From assembly GCA_964017235.1 (NCBI GenBank), contig OZ024936.1, positions 16,778,496-16,842,495 of the forward strand: a stretch of DNA of 64,000 nucleotides, given 5' to 3'. Positions within the stretch are counted from its first letter, which is position 1. The number at the start of each line of letters is the position of its first letter. Below, piece by piece: positions 23,533 through 35,906 of this stretch. A program made the position numbers and the translations under genes. Below the pieces are notes generated by a model, which saw only the letters and a program-made list of their open reading frames with translations, was not told where the DNA came from and searched no databases. This stretch comes from Sabellastarte sp. h YS-2021. Lineage: Eukaryota > Annelida > Polychaeta > Sabellida > Sabellidae.

Positions 23533-26500
23533 TTCTTAAACTTTTAACAAGTGGAAGTTTGCTGAGTCAGCAATCTCTGCATTCAAGTTACCATGGATAC
23601 CCTATAACCCATGGCAGTAATTTGCAGGAGTACGGTTATCCTGCCAGCACTCAGGAACTTTTGCTCAGCAAGGCACTATATCCCCAGGCGGATGGATACA
23701 ATGCATACAGCAGGGGTAGTGGAAATGCAGTGGATAGTTACACCAGCTTGTATTCCTCCGCTGACTCAGGAGAAGAGTATTCAGGTAAACTTTTGGAATT
23801 GTGTAAAAGATATGAACTGATGTTAATTATTTTGGCAATTAATCAAACTTGGACTTAACATTGAAATTTATGCTTTATTCTAGACGAATAAGTGTGCATG
23901 AATTAATGAACAGACGAGTTGTCAAGACTGCCCTGGTTACCCATCCAAGAAAGGCACCATAAACATTTCAGTGAAAAAGAGTACTTTTTCATGTTTGAAA
24001 TCAACACTTTGTGAATATCCTTGTGAAACTGGCCTGAAATGTGCCATGTAATGTTTGTAAGGATATCAATCAGATGTTGCCTTGAGAATATCCTAGTACA
24101 AATATAGTGCTTGTCCTAACCTTAATAAGCAAGTTATTAAATCTTTGTCGGTAGCTTCCAAGTATAGTAGCACTTTTGTACATAATTTTCTAAATGATAT
24201 GGTGTTCGAGGTTGCTATTATTACGAGGTAATTTTTATAATAAGGCAATACCAAGTATACCAGCACCCTACACTTGAATGTTGTACCCTGATATTTTTCT
24301 GAGTTAGAATGATAAATGCTTTAAGAACATTCAGGCTTTCTTCTGTGACATATGTAATTTTTGAGTAGCTTAGTTACCCTTACAGAGGAGCAGCAGGCTT
24401 TCCTGAGTACCTTAGAATCTGTGCTGTCACGTGATGAGAGTGCTGCAGCTAAAGTCGGGTCTATGACAGATGCTGCCCGCATGATGTCATATTACCCATA
24501 TTATCAACAACAGCATCTGCCCACCATGTATGGTAAGGTCTTTTTTCTTTCATGTCTGATATATCTAACACCTCTATCAAAAAACAATTTTAGAAATCAC
24601 ATTAGAACAGACAGTTTTAAGGCTTGAACAAATAATCACTCACTAATTTTGATCAAATTTCTACAACAAAGTATAAACTCTGCCAGTGAAGACAGTGAAC
24701 ATGAATCAAAAGGTCAAGGTTGGAGGCTCGCTGCATTTTTAACAGCTTAGGTCATATCTTGACTGTCCCTCTTTGAACACCATATAGTTTTGTTAGCTAG
24801 ATTTGGGTTGTGGGTCAGATTATTTAAGTTCAACTTGTTAATCACTAGGCCAGTACTTCATCTGATCATGTTTGAAAACCATAGCCTCTGACTACAAGCA
24901 TGCGATACAACGCTATACTCTGTCCTTTGCTAATTACAACAAAGTAACCCAAGTCAAACTATGGTGTTTTGTTATACATGACATTACATGCTCAACACCT
25001 TTGTCCTTTGTTGCTGCTTTTGGTGATGCTTACATACCTGCTATAGCAGTATTGCTATTTCCACTTGGACTCTCAGGAATTTCCCTTTCGTTCAACTCTC
25101 TAAGCAATGGTAATCATAAAATCAAGTCTTCAAGTCATATTTTTGTCACATATCTAGTTCATTATAAACAGATCCACTTTGATAATATTAAATTACTAAT
25201 TCATATTAATGTGACCAATGAAGGATACATCGTGCTATTTGATAGGATAAAATAAAATCATCAGTGTAATTAAATTTTGTACTGACTTGATGCCTTTGGA
25301 CGGGTAAAGAGGCTTCAGTTACTAAGCAGTTTACTGCTATGGTATTAATGACATGACTACTGGCTCTGGGCGTATGAACAACTCACAGCAACAATTGGTA
25401 TGCAGTGAATGCCTGTTTTAATATCACTTCTGTTGTTCAAAGGGAAGTGTTTAGCATTAGTTACGAAAATAATAAATAATGTACAATGGGAATTAGGTTC
25501 TTTTTTTAAATTATGGTAATTCTTTTACAAAATTTATGAACTATTTTCTGTTGAGGTCACATGAATCCATATGGATTTTACATGGGCACGAAGCATGCCA
25601 AAGATGAAAAGAAAAGCTATAAGAAGAAGAAAAAGAAGAAGTATCATGATGATAAGTACTATGATGATGATAAATATCATGATGATGATAAATACCATGA
25701 TGATGATAAATATCATGATGATAAATACCATGAAATGGATGAGTACCATGAAGATGACTATCACCATGATGATGATGAATACCATAAGGATGACTACCAC
25801 AAACACGAGTACAAGCCAAAGAAGAAAAAGAAGAAGAAAGCAAAGAAGGTGTATGTACCCATTGTGATCAAAAAGAAGAAGAAAAAGAAAAGTAAGTGAA
25901 AATAGAATAAACACTGTAATGTAAACATTATTTTTAGGCTTTTTACTTGACTTGGTACAATAAAAAACCTACAGTACTAAAGATTATGGAGGAATAAGGA
26001 AATTAAAAAATACACTTTAAGAGTAAATATAAAACATAATTTCATTCAAACATGTATTTATATTTAAGAATATGATTGAGTTAAATTATGATGAAGGCAT
26101 ACTGGTGAAAATTGAAAATGTAACAGTTTTATTTAATTCATTTTAGGCCAACATTCATTGCAAGTATGTGTATGTCTATAAAGCTACAAAGAGAATAATT
26201 TTAAGAATCTTCACATGAAACCACATTTGAACTTTCCAAATTCAGACCACAGCTGAGATGTGAATGTGGGCGGTTACTGTATTACTTCAAGGCTATTGAG
26301 TCAGTACTGAGTCTCAAAATATATCAATAACAGCAACTATTTTCCTTCATTACCAGAATTACCAGAAAAAAATAAAATAAGGCCACTGATACTAGTGGTA
26401 ATTGATTTTGGTTTCAGGGAAGACCATTGCTGTGTACAAGGGCTTCTACATTCCTGGTGGTTCTCAGATCTTTGGTAAATTCAAGAAAAAGAAGGACTGT

Positions 26501-28438
26501 CAGAAGGCCTGTGAGATCACCCCAACTTGTTTTGCTGCAGATTACAATCCTTGGCTGAAGAAGTGCTACATTCACACTAATCTGACAGCCTGTGAGGAAA
26601 TGCGGACTCATCCTAAACTGATCCATTTCAAGAAGATACCCTGTGGTTTGTGAAAAATACATCTCAATGTCATTCAATTGGAATTATATCTTCTATATAT
26701 AACTACATCTCAGACTTAACCATTTAAATATTATACTCTGTGGTTTGTGTAAAATACATCCCTAAACCATCCTTTTCAAGGAATTAGAAATCTGAAATGA
26801 GCAGAAATGCATCACAAACCAGTCTAAGAAGATACCTTGATTATATGTTATATACATTCCCAACTCAGGGAAGTTACCTTGTGATATATGTCAAAATATA
26901 TGAATGAAGGAAAATAGTTGCTGTTATTGATATATTTTGAGACTCAGTACTGAAAGATTTAAAGTACGAAATATATGACATAGTGCTTCTCTATGGTAAT
27001 GACTGTATGAAACCCTACGAGATGTGAATGTATAAGTTCAGTTCTATTTTACTCTGTACATTTATTTCAGACTTGGTGGAGACACCTCGCAGCCTTATCA
27101 CATTGGGGACTAAAATCAATGGAGGGCTGGAACAGAAAGGCATAAAAAACTTGCAGGATTGCATCAAGGTATTATGAAAGGAGGAATTAGTAGTGGATTG
27201 GTTTTTAATTAAAACTTGTTGATTGTGAGAGGGATACCACAGAGAGTTTTGACTTTTCAAAATATAAGATAGCAATGCACTGTATACAGTGGTTGAAAGA
27301 TTGAAAACATACGTATCAAAATTCTTTCAAATGATATCTGGTTTTACTAACAGTTAAGAAACACACATTTTAAGAAAATACCAACAGGACAGGTTTCCTA
27401 GATTCAATATTTATTGTTTTTAAGGTTATTAGTTTAAATCTTTGTCCATCTGTAAGTGGAAAATTTTATGTTTTATAATCACTTCCATAGATCCTTATAC
27501 ACGGAAATGAACATAAGCCAGAACCTATACTTGGGTATAAAGCTCCTTCTGAGCTTATAAAATAATCTTCTTTAAAAAAAGGTAAATTATGTCTGTTGTC
27601 ATTCAGAAATGTGCCACAGCAGGACAAGGTATTGCGCCCACTAACAGTGAGGAAGACTTAGCGCGACAGATTTGTTTCGGCATTGACTATGACTTTGCCA
27701 CCCACAAGTGTTATTTCCACACAGACAGCGATCTCTGTCCCAATGTAGAGATTATACCCACACCCGCCTCCTTGGTGGAGATGCCTTCAGTTATCAACAT
27801 TATACTCTGTAAGTATTTACACACTTAGGCACTTATGTAAATAGTGATTCGAAATGACTATGTTGCTTGAAAGTTAGGAGGACTGAAGAAACTAGTGCAT
27901 ACTGCTGATCACAAGATCAAGGTGCTCAACTATCAGTTTTCACACTTATGGCCAGACCCAGGATTCATACTCCATTCACGGCAGTGGGTGGTGAGTTTGT
28001 TACCAATGCACCACAGTCGGACACCCTCATCAGTCCTCACAATACTCTCTGAAGAATGTCCATTTTAGTAGAATTATTATTACATAAGTGGCTATGATAT
28101 CCAATATAAATAGATCATTATTTACATAGGCGTCTGTGGTACAGCTGCTTCTAGTTACCAAATGCTTGTTTACATAGTGGGAAAAAATCCTTCAGGATAT
28201 ACAAAACTTATATCACAAATGAAGGTGACAATATTATATTACTGTGTGACACAAGTATTATATTGCTCATCTTCAGGAGTCCTGTATTATGTTTTGTTTG
28301 TCCAATAGGGATGTTTTACTTTTTATCCACCATTTTACATGAATAATACATAAGTTGTTTCATTTATGTCATCCAGTAAGTTTTCCTATGACACCACTGT
28401 TTTGTTTTATATTTTTAGGTCCATTTATGACCACATAG
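23533..28438 (+). CDS. Probable secreted protein with His/Asp/Lys/Tyr-rich block and two apple/PAN-like six-cysteine domains (5' end not found)
   Basis: Exons join in frame: about 23533-23784 (left edge uncertain), 24386-24532, 25556-25891, 26418-26645, 27071-27168, 27607-27808, 28419-28438 (ends CPFMTT-stop). The first two encode a Ser/Tyr/Gln-rich region with YPYYQQQ. The third encodes GHMNPYGFYMG, then basic runs of Lys and about ten KYHDDD-like repeats, then more poly-Lys. The fourth carries DCQKAC, PTCFAADYNP, KKCYIHTN and a final C. The next two repeat the same pattern as DCIKKC, QICFGIDYD, HKCYFHTD, with a roughly 15-residue insertion. Spacing C-x3-C ... CFxxDY ... KCYxHT ... C ... C resembles apple/PAN modules, which bind protein or carbohydrate outside cells. 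No signal peptide exon was identified. An ATG at 23472 would extend the first exon (MDEYVKIPVIYIIFSLLG) but its acidic start is atypical. Extracellular matrix, shell or metal-binding roles are inference. At least about 427 residues. Confidence 0.8.
25640..25800. repeat. Coding GAT/AAATATCAT microsatellite
   Basis: GATGATGATAAATATCAT units (15-18 bp) repeat through exon 3 of the His/Asp/Lys/Tyr protein gene and generate its KYHDDD motif. Confidence 0.85.
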
Positions 28439-28775
28439 ACTGGTTTCAGCAGAATTAGTGACCAGTTGTTGAAACTGGCAGATAGACAAGACTGGTGTCT
28501 AATAATGAGGGCCAGTGTACGAGAGTTTATTGTGTCTGAAATTTTCTGTCCTCACCAGTGAACGCAGGACTTGAATTATGAAACATTGAAATAAGCTTTT
28601 TAGTAATATTTGTTACAAATGTTATGTCTCATATGTGTGTTTTTATGAAAGTTCTGTGTCTTTTGTTTTCTTTTTTTTTGTTCAGGATTATTTCAAATCA
28701 AATTAATTTATATAAAAACACATGAAATCTTATAGTACATTACTACACCATGACTCGATAATTCGACAGCATTTG

Positions 28776-28877
28776 GAGATGGGTCGTATTGGGAAAGGCA
28801 CCTCAGCACTGCCACTTGTGGGAGTGACAGCCTATGATTAGATGGCATACCCTCTAAAACATAAGGCCACTTAGGGC
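28776..28877 (-). mobile_element. SINE-2 fragment
   Basis: Reverse orientation; CAGCACTGCCACTTGTGGG and ACAGCCTATGATTAGATGGC are recognisable. Part of the B-box region is deleted. Confidence 0.6.
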
Positions 28878-28879
28878 CT

Positions 28880-29955
28880 TTAAGTGCCAGTAGAAACAAC
28901 CTATGATTCAGAATGGTAATCAAAATGAAACTGATAAAGCATACCTTGCCTATACACTTATGGAACAATCTCGTCTGATATGCATTGGTTTTTATTTTAA
29001 AAGAGTTCATAAAGGTTTATGGATTGTTTGAGGTCTTCAACTTCACAGAGCTCAAGATTAAAATAACAGAACTTCCTTATATCTGGTCAGAGTATGAACA
29101 TGTGTTTTACCATTTTGTTCAGTGTAGTGACGATTCGTGGATGTAATGCCTGGCATCGTAACTTGGCACAAATCATCAACTTGGCAAACAAACCAGAACA
29201 CAGAAAATATTGTATTGACATCATCAGCAACACACGTGTGTTTCTGGGAGAATACAATGCCAAAAAAGGGGTGACAACAAGGGTAGTCTAAGTGGCCACA
29301 GACCAAATGAAATTTGCTTTCGGGATTTCTGTATGTCAAGCTGGGAAGCTGATTTTACGTAGAAATTATATTATCACCCCTTGAAAAATATTGTAAACGA
29401 CTAATTATCCTTTCTCTTCCAAGTGAAGGGTCAAGAGGGTATTGTAATCAGGTCTGTCTGTCGGTCTGCCTGCCTGTCCATTGGCTTAACTTGAAAACTG
29501 TACATTGGATCTTGTTCATATTTTCACAGAAAATGGGGCCAACCAGTAGCTCAAACCTCCTCTGGTCCAGATCCAGACCAGGTCTGCAGAATTTTTATGT
29601 AATCCCTCGTATTAATTGCACACAAAAGGTGACAAAATACAAAAGGCAAGGAAGGCATGTACAATGTCATTAAGTACAAAACAAATAAAGGGAAAAGACA
29701 AGATTCAAACCCACGATTAAAGAAGAGTGAGACTAGTGTGTTGCCCAATGATGCCAAGCTTTTGTGGTTATCACATGATTAATAGACTGTTTTACTTGGC
29801 CGTTTCACAATACAAGTCCTGTATGACAAAGCTCCCACAAAACAACCAGTACTAACTGGCTTCTCCCAAAAATCTCCAAAGTGTGAGACACTGGTGTTAT
29901 CCATGATGCCAAACAATGTGGTACCATATGACCAGCTTTTATATATACACTAATC
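28880..29955. other. Intergenic region, no recognised gene
   Basis: A 65-codon frame at 29094 (+) and a 93-codon frame at 29058-29339 (-) overlap but match nothing I recognise. Downstream, 29440-29600 has a phrase about TCTGGTCCAGATCCAGACC that resembles decayed sequence at 40650-40770. Confidence 0.4.
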
Positions 29956-29970
29956 CTAGCAGAGGTTTGA

Positions 29971-30197
29971 TGTATTCATTTGGGGTTTAAAGTCGCTTTC
30001 AACACTGTACAGGTCATATCACAACAGGTAGTTGGAAGGGCAGAGGAAACCACTACATACAGTTGGTCAAGGTTATGTACTGTATACTGCTGACCATTGG
30101 TAACAAAGTACCAGCTTCCCCACACAGGGTTCGGGGTTTGAACCACCAACCTCAGAGGTGGGAGGCAAGGGTTATTGCTATGTCATCATGGCCCCTG
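29971..30197 (-). mobile_element. SINE-1 copy
   Basis: Reverse orientation; ends at CATCATGGCCCC. Flanked by GCAGAGGTTTGA at 29959-29970 and 30198-30209, a perfect 12-bp duplication. Confidence 0.86.
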
Positions 30198-30930
30198 GCA
30201 GAGGTTTGAACCTACACTACAGATATATGTATGTCATTACATTGTACTATGTCATTCTTTGGTAAGTTTTGTGTGAACATTGAATAAAAAGGTGTATTTT
30301 TTCACATGCTAATATGGCAAACACCATGAATTTGCACAAGTAGGAAGTAAACAATAAATTCAAACTCAATCCAATCAGAATTGCCCATACAAAAGTAAAC
30401 CATTGTGAAGTTAACATTAAATTCTACCTGTAACCAACTGGGATCTCTGATACAGAAACATGATGCTTTGTTAGGTGCAAGCTGATTGGTTCATTGTCAA
30501 TTTACAGTGTCGAAGTTCATGTAGAAATTAAATTTCTCTTCCTTAAAAAGTAACTCCTCTTAAAAGATAGATATTTGTCCCTCTTTATGTAAAATGTATC
30601 TATAACTTGCTCTTGTATCTATGAATAATCATCTTCAAAGAAATCAAGGCTCATTTCCATCATTTAATGTTTACTACGTTCTGCCGAATTCCAATGCCAA
30701 ACAGCATCACCACTATTCTGGAATTCATTGAAGACTATATGAAATGAATTTGATTGAAAGAAAGCTATGTCTCCCATTAGCTGAAACATGTTAAATATTA
30801 ACGACACTTGTCTGACCTGGGGGCATATTCACGGAAGGCATTAGCCAAGTCTAAGGCGCAACCAGTGTATACAAATATACACTATACATAAGCCTGAGAT
30901 TGGACTATAATTTTTTGTAAGTTTACATTA

Positions 30931-31442
30931 ATGCCCCAGTCACACTAGAGGTGGTTACGTCCCTCAGTTAAATGTTTTACTTGGCAGCAGAACTGCCTCC
31001 CAGGATGCTTCATATCTTCCGAGGTTTGGTGTATCCATAATGTATGATGTGCATGGCCACTGATGGGACATACTGTGTGTAACTGTAAATCCGTAAATAA
31101 CAGTAGGATTGCAGTAGGACAAGAGTAGTATAAACGTGTGTCACCGACAGACAACCTCCATTTACCTCCACTTAACTTTGTGTTGCTGTGTTACGCAACA
31201 GCACGACCAAGTCACCACTTTGTATAAACTGCGGACCACACCTTCAGTTACTGTATAAAAAATTCATCTGCACATCCTCACGGTTCCAAATTCATAGGTG
31301 GAAAATTTAAACATTTTAACATTTCCATAGGACATGCAAGAAATGGGATGACGGGCCACTGTGCCACAAATTCACCAATGTACGTCAGGCGATAGTGGAA
31401 GGACAGGGGCATTTTACCCAAACGGTACTACTTCTGGATGTA
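30931..31442 (-). mobile_element. CACACTAC-TIR element
   Basis: ATGCCCCAGTCACACTAGAG start corresponds to the reversed right end of the 8048 copy; GGAAGGACAGGGGCATTTTA lies near 31400. Adjoins a 16-base C run. Confidence 0.65.
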
Positions 31443-31535
31443 CCCCCCCCCCCCCCCCTGTAATGTGATGGCGTATGGGGGAGCTTTCAATGTCCTATGT
31501 ATTAATAGGTACAGTAAATATAACATAACAGGAAA

Positions 31536-31720
31536 ACACGATGGGGAGTTTTAAAGTACAGAGGAAACCAGTACATACTACTTGGGCATGATTCTACACT
31601 GTAAACTGCCGGATATCAGTACTGAACTGCTAACTTTCCTACATAGGGTCCAGGGTTTAAAACCGCAGGCCTCAGAGGTCGCAGGCGGGTGTGTAAATCA
31701 CTAACACCACAGAGGCCCCC
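31536..31720 (-). mobile_element. SINE-1 copy, diverged
   Basis: Reverse orientation; CAGAGGAAACCAGTACATAC, TGTAAACTGCCG and GGCCTCAGAGG remain. 3' end missing or decayed. Confidence 0.65.
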
Positions 31721-31724
31721 TAAA

Positions 31725-32500
31725 CGTTGTGGGCAAACTGTCTAGTATTTATCATCTGGACATATGCAGTTTAGAACTGACACATTGTGCTGAGAATTTG
31801 TGCAGAAAGTTCCATTTACCTTTCGTATAAATCAGAAGTCAAGTAAAAGGAAACAATAATGCTCAGGGCATTTCCCTCAGTGACTTTCCTTTGACTTCCC
31901 TCCTGACAAAGCAACTATCTCCAACCTATTTAATAGCCATTATTTGCACTTAAGCTATGTTTCTTTCTAAATGAAAAATGTCATGACAAGACCATGCAGT
32001 CAGCTCACACAAGACAATGTTTTTACCCAGCCACCCGCTCATCATTTTTCCAGGTCTGTAACTAACACACCTGACACACCACCGTTTTTCATATACTAGT
32101 CTTTTTAAGGCGTTTTTTTTACAGTATGTGTGAAATATTATATTTTTGTGTGTATGTTAATGCTACTTCTGTTTCGACAATTGTCACAGCAAATGTGTTC
32201 ATATCAATGTAATATAAGGTACTTGTATCAAGTAAAGACGAACTTAACTGTTTTTTATATAATTATGATTAATGACACTGCCATTGTAGTATAAATAGGA
32301 TATAATCTTAAGGATGAAATTTTCTAACTTATCTTTGTAACAAGATCTATTTTAAAGACAATAAAGTATTGGAATAAAATATATTTTTACTTATTGCATA
32401 AAATTAGCCACTGCCTATCAACAGCAAAGTAAGAGTCATTTTAGTCAAATATTTACTGGACTCTCATTTCTGTGTTAAAGTTTCAAACCTAACCCACTAT
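31725..32500. other. Intergenic region, nothing identified
   Basis: AT-rich sequence with no repeats or coding signals I can support. Confidence 0.4.
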
Positions 32501-32525
32501 GGAAATGCTGATGTTTTGTCCCAAT

Positions 32526-32570
32526 ATGTACTCAATGGAAAGTACTCAATGGAAAGTACTCAATGGAAAG
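32526..32570. repeat. Short tandem repeat, 14 bp x 3
   Basis: ACTCAATGGAAAGT is repeated three times head to tail with no visible variation. Confidence 0.85.
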
Positions 32571-32920
32571 TTTGAACTGAAGGTCAAACTTTTGACTTTT
32601 ATGCCGTTTGTAGAGGCAGTGGTCATGTTAGGACAGATGTGGCCAGGAGACGGGATTGAACTCATGGGCAGAGATCTGAGAGTAAAGTGATTAGATGACA
32701 CACATGTTAACTACACTAACACAAATACTATTATAACTTAAAAGGTTTGAAACCAGGAATTTTAGATCCTTTTATCCAGTTGAGGTCAAAGAACAGGCAC
32801 CCAGCACAGCCCACCTGTTGCTATGAATCGGACATGAACCCAGGACCACAGTAGTGAAAAGCCCAGTAAATAAATGTCAACCTTGTTAACGAATAGGCCA
32901 CCAGGGAGCCCTCTTGAAAA

Positions 32921-33166
32921 CCCCCTTAGGGGCCAAGATGGCAGAGTGGTAAGACTCTGGCCTCCCACCTCTGAGGCCGGGCTTCGGTTCCCGGCACGGC
33001 CTCAAGTGGGAAAGCTGGTAGTTGCTTGCCGTTGGTCGGCAGTTTACAGTACAGAACCCTAATGAACTGTATGTACTGGTTTCCTCTGCCCTTCCAACTA
33101 CCCGTCGTGATATGACCTGTACAGTGTTGAAAGCGATGTAAAACCCCAAATAAATAAATAAATAAA
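32921..33166 (+). mobile_element. SINE-1 copy, full length
   Basis: GGGGCCAAGATGGCAGAGTG head, CTTCGGTTCCCGGC, body and a five-unit AAAT tail. Flanked by TCTTGAAAA at 32912-32920 and 33167-33175. Confidence 0.9.
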
Positions 33167-33507
33167 TCTTGAAAAAGTATCAGTTTCAAATGGTTATTAA
33201 AACGATGCTATCTCCTGGTACACCTTAGAACAGCTTGCCCATTAAGCCTTACTTGTGCTTGTTTTATGTGTAAATGACTAGGTTTCTATTGATTGAAATC
33301 TTCATTGACAAAAGAGCCACCAATAAATATGCTTTAACTATACAAAGTTAATTCAAGTAAACTTTTGCAAGCTTTTCCCAGTTTTAATGGGTCAAAAGAC
33401 AACTTCATTTCACCCCAGTGCCTAAATATTACCTTAAATCTCGGAAACTGCACTTGAAAATATCTGACTATAATAAATTTGTTTCCGCCACTATTTGAAC
33501 TTCCAGT

Positions 33508-33738
33508 GGCCACAGTGGCAGAGTGGCAACACTCTCACCTCTCACCTCTAAGGCCAGGGTTTGGTTCCCGGCATGGTCTCAAGTGGGAAAGCTGGTAGTT
33601 GCTTGCCATTGGTCAGCAGTTTACAGTACAGAACCCTGATGAACTGTATGTACTGGTTTCCTCTGCCCTTCCACCTAACCGTCGTGATATAACCTGTACA
33701 GTGTTGAAAGCGACATAAAACCCCAAATAAATAAATAA
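33508..33738 (+). mobile_element. SINE-1 copy
   Basis: GGCCACAGTGGCAGAGTGGC head through AAATAAATAA tail; no clear target-site duplication. Confidence 0.85.
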
Positions 33739-33940
33739 TTCAACATCTACATTTTGTGGTCCGAATTTTGGGAAAAATCAAAAGAAATTTTATATTTTTA
33801 GAGGCTGTTTTTTAACCAAACTATTTATTTACGTGGGTTTGGATACAGTTGTCAATGTGGGCAAAGTAAAAATTAGAGCACTTTGATCATATGAATACAC
33901 ACTTTTAATAACAAAATCAGAACTGTGTGAACCCTTCCCA

Positions 33941-34494
33941 GGGGTCGATTTCACAAAGGGACTTAGACTTAGCCAAGTTTTTAGCTAAATCAGGGACTTA
34001 AATCTATGACTTTGGTCTTAACTAAGTCTGGGACTTAAATGGATTTCACGAAGGGTGACTTAGCTAAGTCCAAACTTATCAAATAACCACAGTAGTTTTC
34101 TGTGTCATATGACCTTATATCTTTCATTTGATGCATTTTATATAAGGATAAGTGCTGTTTTGAAATAGAAAACCTTACATTACATAAACTTCCCAAAGAC
34201 TACTTCAGTAAGGTGTTCTGTATAATTATACTTTATTTACAGCCATTTCAAATTTTGAAGTGGAGAAAAGTTTATGGCGGCCATATTTAAGTCCTCTTAA
34301 CAAAAGTTAAGCCCACTACCTCCCAGACTTAAAGTTAAGTCCACTGACTTAGCAATTTCATGGACTTAGCTGCTTTGTGAAATCCACTAACTCTAAGACC
34401 ACAGACTTAACATTCTGTTGACAAAATTTAAGACCAAAGTCTTAAATTTAAGTGTAAATCTGGACTTAAGTCCCTTTGTGAAATCGGCCCCAGG
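33941..34494 (+). mobile_element. Foldback element FB-1, full length
   Basis: Starts CAGGGGTCGATTTCACAAAG, ends CTTTGTGAAATCGGCCCCAG; terminal inverted repeats near perfect. Middle matches the 10511 copy in the same orientation. Confidence 0.8.
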
Positions 34495-34529
34495 GATATG
34501 ACAGGTGTTGGCTTCACACTTTATGTATA

Positions 34530-35062
34530 CCCCTGTCACACTACAGATGGTATCATCTGTGGTAAGCAGCCTTTGTCGAAACGTCCCTGTCCTTGGATCA
34601 CTACCTGACATCCATTTGCAAACTTGCGAGTCAGTGGCAAACCATCCATTACCTCGTGTGTCCCATGGAAGTTTAGAAATGTTTAAAATTTCCGCCTCTG
34701 AATTTGGTACCGTAGGCATGTGCAGGCGATTTCACACATGCGTGTATGAATTTCTCTCTATGGTAACCAACAGTGTGGTCCACAGTGTACGTAAAGTTGT
34801 GATTTGATCATATTTCAGTGCAATGTGGTGCCATAAGGCGAGTGGAGGGACATTGATGTTTTGTCACTGTGACACAAGGTTACACACTAATCTCAAACGG
34901 TAGTTGAAGGACAAGGGCGTTTCACCAAATGCCTATAACTGCAAATTACACGGCCTGTAGTGTGAATAACTCGGACAAAATGGGGTGACCTGGGAGGGAG
35001 TTCCGCTGCTAAGTAACGCTGGTAACCACGGGACATACACCTCTGTAGTGTTGAAGGGGTGG
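34530..35062 (+). mobile_element. CACACTAC-TIR element
   Basis: CCCCTGTCACACTACAGATG start, GAATTTGGTACCGTAGGCAT and AGTTGAAGGACAAGGGCGTT internal, CTCTGTAGTGTTGAAGGGG end. Lies directly after an FB-1 element. Confidence 0.68.
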
Positions 35063-35083
35063 GTTGAGAAATTACTGTCCTAA

Positions 35084-35325
35084 TACCCCTGTCACACTAC
35101 AGGCAGTATTGTCCACGATTATTAATGCTACAAAAACTCTGAAAGTCATGGGGATAAAAAAAACTTGTGAACATTTGAAATCTTAGGCGTGTATTGACAG
35201 ATGAAGCAGGGAAGGGTAGAGCTGCTCAAGTTCACAGACAGAAGTGTATCAATATTTACTGCAATGAGGGTTTTTTAGCAACACGTGTAAAAGTAGGGTA
35301 TACTCCCCATAGTGTGATAGGGGTA
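35084..35325. mobile_element. Short element with 17-bp terminal inverted repeats (TACCCCTGTCACACTAC)
   Basis: TACCCCTGTCACACTAC at 35084 and ATAGTGTGATAGGGGTA at 35309-35325 are inverted repeats around about 210 bp that do not match the longer family members. Probably a deletion derivative. Confidence 0.68.
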
Positions 35326-35906
35326 TAAAAGACAAGTGAGGTAGGGTTTAAAGAGCTTTCACTGAAGCCACTGAGATGTATATAGAAATATGCACTGTTA
35401 AAACAGAAGGGCTCAGATGTGTTTCTGAAAAACGGGTTTCAGCCAGAAAGCAACTCTTTTGTGTAGGGTTAATTGACAGACAAATGACGTCAACAGATCA
35501 GATGACCTGGACATGTGATATGCTTTATAAATAAATGCTTTTCAAAGGGGGGGGGGGGGGGGGGTCGAGAGTGATGTCTCATATTATTTTTATCAGTGTG
35601 TTTGCAACCTATTTTATATGTGTATAGTTATTGTAGAAGTTATCAAAAAAGTTATCACAGATTGGATTAAAGTAAAATAGTGATTAAGTTAGTCACAAAC
35701 CATTAAAACATACCGTTCTGTGACATGATTGGTTCTTTACACAGGAAGTTAAGTTTGATTGAAGAAAACATATAACTGTTTTTATAAGTTTTGTCATATA
35801 TTTTCATTTGTAGTGTCTATACTGAATGGTTTTACGTGGATTTAAATTTTGACATATTTTAAGAAATACAGTATATTTCATCATTCACTTAAGTCAGATT
35901 TAAATC

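Noticed and set aside
24872-25255. 127-codon + strand frame between exons of the cysteine-rich protein gene
   Set aside because: It lies inside an intron whose flanking exons join in phase without it, and its composition looks like intronic AT-rich sequence.
25534-25914. Minus-strand hydrophobic frame opposite the His/Asp/Lys/Tyr exon
   Set aside because: It is the antisense of the low-complexity coding exon; the + frame has matching splice sites and phases.
29058-29339. 93-codon minus-strand frame with several cysteines
   Set aside because: No family recognised, no splice partners or signal peptide found, and a + frame overlaps it. Left as unassigned intergenic sequence.
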